From positions 1 to 64,000 of the forward strand of contig JAHLKC010000146.1 in NCBI GenBank assembly GCA_025449115.1: 64,000 nucleotides of DNA. Reading direction: 5' to 3'. How positions within the stretch are numbered: position 1 is the stretch's first letter; each line of letters begins with the position of its first letter. This DNA is from Chytridium lagenaria. Lineage: Eukaryota > Chytridiomycota > Chytridiomycetes > Chytridiales > Chytridiaceae. Under the pieces are notes generated by a model that was not told the origin of the DNA, made no database searches, and saw only the letters and a list, made by a program, of their open reading frames with translations. The position numbers and the translations under genes were made by a program. Below, piece after piece: positions 37,171-48,376 of the stretch.

Positions 37171-38663
37171 AAAGGCGGTAGGCGGCGTCTCCATCTCCAG
37201 CTCATCGCACCACTGAGTCTTGACAAGAAACGCCCAGAATTTGATGTCAATGTTAAAGCCGTTGGTGGGGTCCTGAAAAAAATGATGAGGATCAAATAGA
37301 TGAAAGCTGAGAGGTACCGTGAAGAATTTGATAGCCTCCTCCTTGGAAAAAACGTCGAAAACAAAGGCGACATCGTCAACAATATTTTGGGGAAGACGGT
37401 AGGGCCCAACGTAGTTAAAAAGGTTGAAATCGTATTCGGCAATAATGGCGTCGAGGACAGAGGTCTTATCAAGGAGGGAGGCTGTTGCGTTGGCCTTATG
37501 AGAGTCAAAAATTAATATGAAAACGCGGTTATGTACCTCAGAACGGAGCATTCCGAGAGTCCTTGTGGCCGTCAAAGTGAACTTGCTGGCATTATTAATG
37601 AGTGGCTTCTTCACAGGAAGGCAGGTGCTGGCGTTCTTGCAAAAAATGAGTACAGAGAAAGGCGGATGCATGAACCAACCTCCAAAGCGCCGACAGTAGC
37701 CTCAACAACATGACCTTTCGCGGTAAGCTTCTCATCGTTGATTTCCAAAGCGATCTCCTCCGACATATTGGCGATCATGGAAGCCTTCTTGACATTCTAA
37801 ATAGAGTTAAAAGGTGCTTGCACAAGGCTACCAACCTCAGCCTCCTTGGGTTCCTCCACAACATATCCGAAGAGACTGAAATCGTATTCTGCAATCAGAG
37901 CGTCCATCCAACCCATGGTTGAAACCGGCTCGTCCACAGCAGCAACAACATTGTCGTCGCTGCCAAAGACAAAGGGAAACTCCTGCTCGACTTCTGCAAC
38001 AAGCTGGTTTGATACGATTGCATTAGCCAACGCAGCATAGTTTCTCTTCTCTTACCTTGCGAATGAGCCATGCGGGAGGAGTCTCGTCTTCAAGGAGAGG
38101 GCAGTCCTGGAAGTGTCGAAATTAGGCTTACTAACACAACCACACAGAAGAAAGCACAACTGATGTGACAAAAAAGCACAAGTGATGTGACGTGAATGAC
38201 GTACCTCGAACTCGTCAATTTTAAAGTAGGCGGGAGGTGTCTCATCAGAGAGGGGAGTGCAGCACTACAAAAGGGATGAGTTCGAATTGAGCACAGCAAG
38301 GCAAACCTCAAGAAGAGTGAAGGGGGATGATGGGCGCTCCACTGCCTTAACGAACTTGGTCTTCAGGTTCTAGAGTAAAGTTAGGAAAGGGTCTCGATTG
38401 AGTAACATGCCTTCTTTGGAGTAAACTTGATGTGACGTGGGGCAGGGCAGGGAGAGCTGACGCTAGTGGTTGATCCAATGGATGAGTCGCTTGAGGGAGA
38501 GCGCATAAGCCGGGAGATCCACGCGTATTCTTGTTTTGCGGTGAAACCGACTAAGCAACGATAAGCAAGGCATCCACCGTCATCTGTTTACCTTTGGAGT
38601 AGGGTAGGCCGTCGCTGCAGCGTTAGTCGTCATTGCTCTACGCTTGGAAGTGGATGTGATCAT
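36743..38663 (-). CDS. 11-exon modular protein of unknown function, nearly all exons symmetric phase 0
   Basis: Not recognised. Exons: 38663-38592, 38550-38411, 38369-38307, 38264-38205, 38106-38056, 38003-37836, 37796-37680, 37635-37537, 37494-37318, 37272-36847 and 36757-36743. From exon 3 on, every exon is a multiple of three and all junctions are phase 0. The protein (about 460 residues) has three copies of a DETPPA-type module (LSDETPPAYFKIDEFE, LLEDETPPAWLIRK, ELEMETPPTAFSRMDKI) and two of a DAxIAEYDFxLFxYV module. Its basic tail carries KKTSKPxxxRKTP repeats. Exon 2 ends at a GC donor (GCATGT). Exons 1 and 2 join only with a one-base correction, so the start is less certain. The basic Lys/Pro/Thr tail could bind nucleic acid or microtubules; this is inference. 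Confidence 0.65.
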
Positions 38664-39248
38664 TTCTTGAGATTCTGATACTTTTGTTGACTAGATTTCG
38701 CTTCTCGTCCTTTTCATTTTATCTTCCATTTTCAAAACAATCCAAAATAACTCTTGTTTGGCCCTCGACGAGCTCAAGGATTTACACCAAACAACAGCGC
38801 AGACAGCCAATGACTCCTCGAACATTGATTGTGGCTATTGTTTGCTACCTCGAAATAGCATAAAGGGTCCAGAAGAGCAGCAACGATTGACAACAAAATA
38901 AACAATGACAAACAAACAAACAAACAGCCAAAACTTTCTATACGCCTTTAAAGTAAACGAGAAAGAGAAAGCGAAATCGGGAAAGGAGCGTATTGTGGAG
39001 GGGAAAAAGAATCACCGTAGTGTCTTGAGTTTATTTGTTTGGCTTGTATTGTATTGCTGGTGGTGGTTTTCAGAAATTTGACAGACAGATTGAGGCCACA
39101 GAACAACCGGCAAAAGAAAGAACATTCAATATCTTGATGATCGAGAATCCGGAGCGAATTTGACGCGGAGAGTAGAGCTTTTGGTGCCATTTTAATGATC
39201 CGGCAGAAGCTTGAGCCTCAGAAATTTTAGCGGACAGAAAATCCACAA
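38664..39248. other. Intergenic region
   Basis: Promoter of the 11-exon gene and 3' region of the histidine-phosphatase gene. A (CAAA)n tract lies at about 38905-38925. Overlapping minus-strand open frames at 38948-39252 have no recognisable product. Confidence 0.5.
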
Positions 39249-40032
39249 TCATGTCGTTCGAAACACGATCCCAGGGCGCTTTTCGACGAGCTCTCGAACC
39301 TCTGCAGTTTGAAGATGGCGTAGTGATCTGTGGAGGTTGGAAGAAATGCCCTCAAACATAGTCTGTGTGATCTTCAGTGATAATTAGAATAAGAGACCGA
39401 AAATATAAGAGAATGACAGATGAAGACACGATAAACGGATAAACGAGAATGAGAATATCTAACCTGTAAAGTATCACCATGAGAGACCAGAATAAAAACC
39501 ATGTGTTCATTTGAAGGTCCTTCCTGATCTTCAAGTTCATGCAGGAGACTCAAAACCCTCTTGCTAACACTCCTTGCACTTTCAACGTCGTTTGTTCCGA
39601 AATCTTCTTGTGCCGAGGTAGCACTCTCGTCCGTCGAAGCGTCTGTTTTCCACACAGTTTCGTACTTAGTGCTTGGTCCACCATCGAATGTCCCAAAATA
39701 GCGCTCCCGAAGTCTTTCGTCCATTTTCACAGAATGAACTTTCAATGAATCTCCACTGCTCCCCTTCGCTGACTGCGAGAGCACATTCCATATTTCTGCA
39801 GCAGTCTCTCTTGCCCGCATAAAATCGGACGACAAGATGAACACCTGAACTTGCTTTGAAACCAACTCTTTGACCTTGGTCGCCAGAGTCTTTCCCGCCT
39901 CCACAGCCTGCATTTTCCCCTTATCGGTTAATCCGTTCTCTTGCAGTACACCTGTCGCCGGTGATGATATGATGAGGCTTTTGACGTTGGGGATGGATTC
40001 CCATGACGAACGATGAAAAAGCGCTTGGACAT
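39249..40032 (-). CDS. Histidine phosphatase superfamily (phosphoglycerate-mutase-like) protein
   Basis: Two exons, 40032-39464 and 39371-39249 (intron 39463-39372). The start at 40032 gives MSKRFFIVRHG with the catalytic RHG histidine at residue 10. The frame then needs one base in the C run 40000-40002 (G on the coding strand) to continue as ESIPNVKS. Later features are GLTDKGKMQAVEAGKTLA, ILSSDFMRARETAAE (second phosphate-pocket Arg), ERYFGTFDGG (acid/base Glu), and VSHGDTLQ (second catalytic His). The spliced last exon continues ITQTMFEGISSNLHRSLRHL. All hallmark residues are present, so it is probably an active phosphatase; the substrate is unknown. Its start codon lies 32 bp from that of the divergent D-amino-acid oxidase gene. 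Confidence 0.85.
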
Positions 40033-40064
40033 TGGTACGACCCCAACAGTTCCCATCTCGACTC
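40033..40064. promoter_or_regulatory. 32-bp spacer between divergent start codons
   Basis: Only 32 bp separate the ATG of the histidine phosphatase (minus) from that of the D-amino-acid oxidase (plus). Each gene's promoter and leader must therefore overlap the other's leader or coding sequence. No TATA box is visible in the spacer itself. Confidence 0.6.
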
Positions 40065-41596
40065 ATGTCACAGAACATAACCGTTGTTGGCGCTGGCGTT
40101 CAAGGGCTAACTACTGCCGTGTAAGCTCTTCTGTTGCAATCCTTTGTTAGTTGACTCATGCTGTGGAACAGACTGCTGCTGCATCAGGGACACAACGTCA
40201 CTATTGTGGCAAAGGGGAATCCTGAGGATTGGTCAAAGGATCCAGCGTACACCTCTCCAAAGGCAGGAGCCAACTGGCAGTCTTTCGCGAGCAATGATGA
40301 TAAGAGACAGCAAGGTTTGAAGTATGTATCTCTATCACACTTTCAACACTGTTAGATTGGGACGAACAAACGTTCTACACTCTTTGGAGGCTGGCCCACC
40401 ACGGCCCTGCTGGTGTAATGCATCTGCCAGGCTTCCAGTTCTGGGATGAACTACCCACTGATTTTGTCGACCCTTGGTATGCCAGAATCACACCCGCATA
40501 TAGCGCCGTGAGTGAAGATTACCTGCCAGTAGGAAAGAAGTTTGGAATTACTTTTGAAACGGTTTGCACTTCTTCTTTGATCATCATCGCGCATCCTCTC
40601 AAATAGTTGCGTCGTGTAGATTATATCCTAATCGTGTCATAGGTCACTATGAATGTCCCTAAGTATATGATGTGGTTGTTCAATCAATTTAGGGCCAAGG
40701 GCGGAAAGTATGTTGACCAGAAATTGGCCCACCTCGACCAGGCTTATACCGTGCAAAAGCGCACCGATGTCGTTGTCAACTGCTGTGGCATTGGTAAATC
40801 CAGATGCATACCTTTGTTTGATTTGAAACTCTCTGTTAATAGTCACTAAATTGAGAAACTTTCAGGAGCTATGGCCTTGGGTGGGGTTTTGGACGATAAA
40901 GTTTATCCCACTCGAGGCCAAACTATTCTAGTCCGCGCTCCGCAGGTTAGGCGTACCATTGGTACTGCCCTTTCCACTGGATCGTACAGGCCGGACAAGC
41001 CCCAAGTCGCTAGTGAGTCCACCCATACTGTTCTTACCTTTATCAATTTAATCTTTTTAGGCGACGTCACTTATGTGATCCCTCGTGAAGATGGTATTGT
41101 CATTCTTGGAGGAACTTATCAGGCGCATAACGGGTAAAAAGTGAATCGAAAATAACGTGAACTTACCACGTTCCTTTTTCAGTAACCTAGAACCTGACAT
41201 GAAGACTGCTCAAGGGATTATGGACAGATGTATTGCTATATGCCCTGAGTTAGCACCAAATGGAAAGTTGCCAGAAATTATTGAACACAGCGTTGGACTT
41301 CGCCCCACACGTGAAGGAGGTGTACGTTTTGATGCACAATATGAAAGTGAGTATCATCATCATGGCTTGATTTTATATTTTTCATACGGTTAATATGCCT
41401 CTCTTTAGAAACATCGACGGGACGTGAGATTCTGCTCATTCATAATTATGGACATGGAGGATTCGGATATCAAAGCAGCTGGGGCTGTGCGGCGAACGTC
41501 GTTACCATTGTTCGCCGTGCGATGGGTGTATCCGTTGATGAAAAGATTTTGTCTCGTTATCTGGAGAGTATTTTTAAAGGCAGAGCCAACCTTTGA
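40065..41596 (+). CDS. D-amino-acid/D-aspartate oxidase, FAD-dependent
   Basis: Oxidises D-amino acids to 2-oxo acids with release of ammonia and hydrogen peroxide, usually in peroxisomes. Eight exons: 40065-40120, 40173-40314, 40356-40561, 40643-40793, 40866-41012, 41061-41133, 41183-41346 and 41409-41596. All join in one frame. The N-terminal Rossmann motif is VVGAGVQGLTTAVLLL. Later motifs are VVNCCGIGAMALGG, PTRGQTILVRAP, EHSVGLRPTREGGVRF (substrate Arg) and HNYGHGGFGYQSSWGCA, the family signature. No clear C-terminal peroxisome signal is present (ends GRANL). It may feed nitrogen from D-amino acids into the same ammonia pool as urease. Confidence 0.92.
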
Positions 41597-41692
41597 ATTA
41601 AGACACAGGAGAATAAACCTCATTTCTTTTTTTAACGCGATTCTATTGTATATCATACATTTAATTACATATATCAAATACACCAAGAACAA

Positions 41693-44600
41693 TCAAGCAT
41701 GAAGACCCTGGATTTGGGCTTGCATCTCCTCGAAAATTGTTTCGCTATACTTGTCTTCAAGTCCCTTCATGAAATGTACATACTTTATGCTTTCAAATGT
41801 ACTGATGTCAATTGAGTTTTCTCCAGATTCATGGAGATACTTGATGAGCTTGCCTTCCCTTGCGGCTGTTAAAATCGGTCTTTCCAGATGCTTGAGGAGT
41901 GCGATGCAAAATATATATGGTAGTCGATGCCCAAGAGAGACTCAGAGTAAAGTAATTGAGAATTTCTGGAAAATCAAGGACGTTCCAGAAGCATTCTCTC
42001 ATCCATCTTTGTGATCTATGATTAAAATTAAAATTACGCAATGCGTGAAAGAGCATAATGGTATGATCGACGAATCTAATTACCTGCGATGGAGTGCACC
42101 CAGACAATGTAAACGCCGAAAATAAAGACGGGAGTTCTTCTCCTAAGATTGCTTCCACCAAATGGCTAGAACAAGAATAAATTAACGGGATTCCACCTCT
42201 GTCGTCTGCGATCATTTGCAGATTTAAAGATCGATGGGTCCAAAGGAACATTGCAGACGTAAACTTAGAGAAGTTGTGAAGAAAGTCTAGAACTTTATCG
42301 GTGGAGGCTTCAAAAAGCGCGAATGAGGTAGCCGTAAACCAGTCAAAGCCGAAGTGAAGCTCGTCATCGGTTATATCAGTTATCGAGATAATAGCTGCTG
42401 ATGTAGTGAATTTGGATGCTCTTAAAGATGAAGTACGTCCCGTGAATTCTCTCGACCTCTTCATAACCTCTGTCAAGTTCCGTTTTATTATCTTGTGGGT
42501 CTTGATCAGGGAAAAGACGTTGAAGATACCGTGAGACAAGGGCAAGAGAAAGTCCTTCAAACCGAGATTTCTTTTCATAGCCGTAAGTACAATAACAAAT
42601 TACAAACCCTTACTTGCTCCTGCGAGGATTTCAAATTGCTTTTCACAGAAGGAATATTTAAAACTGACCAGCTGCCATATTTCTTTTCTGTCCGGGAAAG
42701 AACATCACCAGCGCCAACCAACTTTAAGTAAACATCGGAAAGGAAAGATAGTGATAACTGCCGTCCTTTCTTGTTCAGTAGAGCATCAAGATTGGTCTGC
42801 AATAGATATTTAGCTATAGCTTTTGGTAACGTTAACAAACCCGCAGGCGGCTCATCCATAGCAGTGGATCGTTACTGTTGTATGTCTCCAAAAGGGCCTG
42901 ATCTCTGGTATTCGGTTATTATTGTTTAATACGAATTCACACCTATACAGAGCCTTCGTATTTAAAGCGATATCAGGAAGGTAAGATGATGGAATGGGAT
43001 ATGACGAAAAAAATTTGGCGATTGTGGGTTTCCGAGATCTATCGAAGGAAGCACGCGTTCTGATGGTCCACCCATCGCGTAAGTGGAGACGAGGATATGA
43101 TGTCTTAACAGAGAATTGGCGTCGAGAATGTATTCGTCATATGCTTAATTGTGATATTCGCGAATTAAAAATCGCATACAACTAAATAGTTACCTGTATT
43201 TCTTCTACATTCTTCCTGCAAAAAAAAGGAGGCAGCTTTGTATGGAGAAAATAGCCTCAAGGACAAGAAATGAGTCAAGGGACGACGCCAAAAAGCCGTG
43301 TAATTCTTAGCCCAATCTATCAATACGTTAGGTACGGTTTTACATCGTAATTCACCTGATGCGACTCCTCAAAAGTGAGCAGCGGGTCAGGGGTTCTAGG
43401 TTTATCAACAAGAACCATCTTTTGAATAAGATGCGTAAACGAAATTTCCCCATCTTCCTATACCCCTTTCCATTCGCAAAATTGAACTTAACCCAGGAAA
43501 CGAAGAAAATGGCTTCAATATATTGCTGACGAGCTTCCGTACGCTATAATCATCTGGGTCTATAGAAGCTGCGCCGAACGGTGAATCGGATTCTAAAACG
43601 CTCCACATATCCTTGAAGAATGATAGAATAAGTCCGGATTTGTATAGAGCTTGCATTCCGGGATTTGTGGTGGAAACTTGCGAAACCAAAACGCCGTAAC
43701 CAAATTTCTCCCGTGAGCTAACGTGCATCTTTTTTTCATATCTAAATTCTATGAGAAGAGCAATTATTTAACGGTAAAGTTACCTATGAAACATATGGGC
43801 TACACAGTTATCCATCGCTCCGGATTGTTGTAGAAGTAAAACTCCTTTCGGTGTCCCTGCAAAATTCAGCAGGTTGTCGATCGAGATTGTTTCCCCATTC
43901 TTCCATCGCCATCGACTCAGAACCAATCGATGTGAACCAAATCTCGTCTTTTGACCTCTCCGCCAAAAGCTTATGAATCGCAAAGCTTTCAACCCAAGAC
44001 AACCCTTCGCAAGTTCTGTAGAGCTGGCGAAGGAAGAAATATATTGCTCCGATCACGTTGAGAGAGACTTTGCCTCTCAAGTGGCCTTCCAGTCCTTTTC
44101 GCACAAACACAGACACCGTGGTTGAGGATGTCACTGCGATTTGATTTTCGAAGGCTCAATGGCATAAGCCGGTGATTTTTCTCGCCTCTTAAGAGGAAAG
44201 CGATGACCGGCATCCGTTGCTGCAATGTTGGAAAGAGTTTCGGCAACGTTTCGTAAAAACTTCATCTGAGTTTGTTGATGATCCTTCAAATTTGTTTCAA
44301 GAATTTTCTTTCACTGGCCGAACTAACGCGTTCATAACTTCATCCTACATAATTTTAAAACAGTTTCGTAGTAAAGTTCAAAGCTTACTCTAAGAATATG
44401 TTCATGACACTTTTCGTCATTCGATATGAATTTCATAGTTCGGCATATGAATCTCGACATGTTGTAAGAATAAATAACCTCATTAAGACTGGCTAATTTT
44501 TCTTGCGCTGAAGAGAGTCCGATATTTGCGCATCGGCACATTAAATTAATGAGTATCCGTATCAAAGAGCTCGCCGAAAACGATTCGTTTCTACTCACGT

Positions 44601-46545
44601 AATTAGAAAGAACTATTGTGGACATACGCATGACTTGCCTTCAACTTTTTTTTCATACCCATATCCCATGTGATCTCGGCCTTCTTGAAAAAATAATCAC
44701 AATCCTTATCAATGCGTATCGGGAAGCATTTTCGTCCATCGGAGAATAAGAGAAGTCTTGTGAGAATCACGAGAATATGCAGGAAATGAATATAATCAAG
44801 GTCGTGTTTGGCAATATTTTTGGCTGAATCCCCCTCCTCGTCATTCACGTCCACATCCATAACTACGACTTCATCTGACGGTCTAGCCTGCTTCGGAGCA
44901 CCATCCGCAGAAGATATCATGCTGATATATGAAAAGAAATGATATGCCAAATTGGATACAAAATCCACTTTGACCATAGACGGAACCGCTTCGACTCTCC
45001 CGATACTACTGATCATCCACTTCTCAAACCATAGTGCGTTCGTGTCCGTTAAGCTCATGCAGTAGAGAGAGGTAAGGCAACTCATATTCACATTGTCTGG
45101 GCGTAAAAGCTTAAAGGTTGAATCCATCACGTCTTTGAACATGGAATCCGGAAATCTCAACCAGCATGACGGTAGTTCCATTTGAAATTGATGCAGCAAT
45201 CGAAACTTTAAACAATGTCAGAACTTCACATATTGTTTAGCACTGCAAATACCTTTCGCAGTAAACAACTTGTGCGAGAGTCATCGACGTTTAAACCGTC
45301 TCCAATTTTGCTTACATTCCCAGATTGAAAGATGTTGATGAGATGGTTGACTAGGATTAGATATACTTCTGCGGTCATTGGAGGTGGAGACGCTTTAAAT
45401 GATCTTGCGCATATTCGTAAGCCTGCCATAACGATTCTAGATTCGAGATACGTTAGTTTGGCTTAATCACCCTTGGATGTTATATAATTTATCCGCTCAG
45501 CTAGACTTACCGAACATCTGCATCTAGTAAAGATGTCTCAATAGCAGCCCTAGTTTCAGCCCACAGCTCGGACGAAAGAAGGTCTCCAATGGGATACGAA
45601 TCCAATTTCTGTTGCAATGTAAGCATTATTTAAGTCTATAATTTCAACCTTGATCGCGGCAAGTCGAATATCCAATGCATTTCTTGGTCTCAATCCAGCC
45701 GAAATCCTCTCCATTTGTAGCCCATCAGAATCAAAGCCTCGGCCTCCAGTAATCGAATCATCCGAATATAGCAATTTAAATCCATTATGATGATGATGAT
45801 CCGAGCCCGACAACGAAGATAAAGAAGCAGAGCCACTGTCAAACGTCGTATTGGAATGTGAAGAGAATGGCGATTCGATAAAGCGATTTTGATAGTTTCT
45901 GGATGATTTTTGTCTATCACCACGGCTTTCCGTCCCATTCGTATGATCATGCAACGCTGACGCTAATGTTGGATGGGAATAATGTGGAGATGTAATATTG
46001 GAAACCATCTTCTTCGTCTCATCGCAGATGGCAGTCACTAGGTTAGTGTACTCTGATGACGCTATAATTTTCTCAGCGATCCCGGCACTGCCTCGACAGC
46101 AATCCAAATCCGGATTCGCATGAAGTCCTTCTAGATGTTATCCAGTATTGCCCCAAAGCTGTCTCCAGTCGTTTGTGTAGGTACTTGATGTAAGCGTATT
46201 TCTAGTGTCTCAAGTTAGCGGATGCGTCATCAAAATCCTCCCAACCTGAAAGTTCTCATCATTCTTCTCAATATTCAGCAACACATCTAGTTTAAGTCCT
46301 TGTTGACGAACGTTCTTTGTTGCAGCCAAACAATTGCCCAAAAACGTCATCAGGCTGGCCTGCACCTGCGCCTCGCCTAGATTCTTCCCGTACCCATTCC
46401 CAGAAATCCCAGATGCGTTCACATGATCATGTTGCTGCCCGACCCGTAATGTGATGGATGGTAGTCGGGTGCGTGTGGGTTGAGGTTGTTGGGCAGCATC
46501 ATACGTAAATATTGGTTGTCGGAGTCCAGACTTGCACATGTGCAA
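41693..46545 (-). CDS. TBC1D32: TBC1D32 / broad-minded-like ciliary protein
   Basis: Large alpha-solenoid protein with a degenerate C-terminal TBC domain, known to be needed for cilium assembly. More than a dozen exons. The first ones read 46545-46246, 46201-45649 and 45608-45511. Recognisable parts include KLDSYPIGDLLSSELWAETR, EFGYGVLVSQVSTTNPGMQA-LYKSGLILSFFKDMW, HFGFDWFTATSFALFEAST, GGIPLIYSCSSHLVEAIL, ELPSLFSAFTLSGCTPSQ, RWMRECFWNVLDFPEILNYF and IALLKHLERPIL, in the order of the animal protein. Breaks occur near 41933, at 41908-41911, and near 46120-46170, each compatible with a lost base. The stop is at 41693-41695. The true start may lie upstream, since open frames continue to about 46755. 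Its 3' end faces that of the oxidase gene 97 bp away. Confidence 0.75.
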
Positions 46546-46706
46546 TTTGGCAATTTCTTAAGCTTGACAATGGAGCCTCTTGCCGGCGGTTTTGGTTCCT
46601 TCACCAATCTCACCCACATAACGAAGGCCCTTCACGGAGGTGCACATACATGACGAAGACCTTGATGTTGGTTGTTTGGACCTGAAGTCCGTAAATACTG
46701 GATCTG

Positions 46707-48187
46707 ATGTGGAGGAGGAATGGTGCATATTTTTGTGGTTGCTCCCCTCATGCTTATCGCTTTCTTCCTGCAAGGTTATTTACTCCTACTCAGAAACAAT
46801 CGGCTCACGCAAGACAACTGTACTTGAATGGCTTCAGAAAGATGACCTCTCGTTATCGTCCGTCGTGGGCTACCCTTGGAAGTCATTGCTCGCTGAAACC
46901 GCAAATGTCAGATCTCTTTGATGATGCAGAAGGCAGCGATGACCAAGAGTATGAAAGATTCTCCCCATACCCTGGTTTGGGCCACGTTTTGGATGATAGT
47001 AAGCCTGCGGAGTCTCCTGCAGCCGATTCGGCACATGGACATGATATTGTGGTGGATACTAGAGTTGGCAAAAGGATTGATTGCGCATTACCAACAACAC
47101 TAACACCTCGACAAGCATGGGACGAGAAGATTGCACCATCGCCACCTGTCAATGCGGGAGTTACTCCAAAGCTTGAGAAGCAGCAACTGGAAAGACAGCG
47201 AACTCAATCCGTGCAATCGTGCGTGTCCTCTGTATCTTGTAGCTCCATCCCAAGACGCTCCTCAACAATTACTTTCCGAAAGAATTCTCTCGTAGGATCG
47301 CTCGATTCTCTTTCAAGCTCTGCAAAACCTTTTAAGAGCTCTAAAGCCTCATTGAATGGTGAAACCACTGCAACCTCCACCCTTAAATCGTCATCAAAGT
47401 CACAATCTCTTTCAAACATATCCACACGGCGAGATCAGTCATCGCTTCATACAAAAAGACCGCAGTCTGTTTCCCTAGTTACAGCGATTTCGCCGGCATC
47501 TCGGATAAAGTCCTCAAATTTGGTTGCAGTGACAAGGGAGTTAACGATTCCTTCCACAAAAGGAAAGGGCCCGGCACTTTCTAGCGTTTATTCAAAAAGA
47601 GCTTCAATTTCAACACCGTCTCTTAGCCTAACACGTCCAACAAAAACCACTTCAAGTCCAGGTCTTGGGACGCCCAGCCGCGTAGCACGTCCCATTACCG
47701 CAGCTCAAAATACAGCACGCTCGACTTCATCTTTAAGTCCTACTACATCCGAACCAAAGCCATCTCCTAAACCTAAAGCTCCAGAAACAACCTTCCGGAA
47801 CCCAACTTCCACCCCAAGATCTCCTCTCCAACAAAACCTTCACAAATCCTTTTCATCCGTTCCATCTCTTCGTATCTCGGTGTCGCCCGCATCTTCAAAC
47901 CGCTCAATGTCTCCAAAATACCGGACTCGAGATCATTCTCCTCTGGAGAGCATATCACCGCCAAGATCGTTGGGATGGCTGAATGCGGTTGATGAAGAAA
48001 GGACTGATATTGGGCTGAGAAATCATGAGCCAAGGGGAGAAGTCAGTTTAGGAGTAAATCTGGGGATGATAAGACGAGAAGCTCCGAAAGAAGTTTTGGG
48101 TTTGCGTCTGAAACGTTGGCGTCGGCTGCGAAGAAAAAGTCGCCGTCGCTGGGGTCATTGAAGGATGAGAAGTCACGATGGAATTGA
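46707..48187 (+). CDS. Ser-rich disordered protein of unknown function
   Basis: Not recognised. Single long exon from an ATG at 46707 (an alternative ATG lies at 46842 within it). An acidic patch (LFDDAEGSDDQEYERF) is followed by LTPRQAWDEKIAPSPP. About 300 Ser/Thr/Pro-rich residues with many SxS and RxxS sites follow, then SPPRSLGWLNAVDEERTDIG. Without correction the C-terminus becomes Arg-rich. One added G at 48062-48065 gives a coherent end (DDKTRSSERSFGF, KKKSPSLGSLKDEKSRWN, stop at 48187). The 5' end is head-to-head with TBC1D32. The composition is typical of intrinsically disordered, phosphorylated scaffolds. Confidence 0.5.
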
Positions 48188-48376
48188 TGGGGATATCTTT
48201 CATAATAGTTGTATGGTTGCGTCTTTATACGGTCTAATTGTACAAGAGTGAGCATTACACTCAGTAACCTCAAGAAGATAAGTTTATAGTTCTGTGGAAG
48301 GATTTCCGAACGAAAGATCTTCAAACCACAATATTTAATTGCAAGTAGAAACTCAATATATTAATAAACATCAGAA

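Noticed and set aside
39252..39340. Plus-strand frame starting MSFETRSQG
   Set aside because: Antisense to the last exon of the histidine phosphatase, which joins in frame with the first exon.
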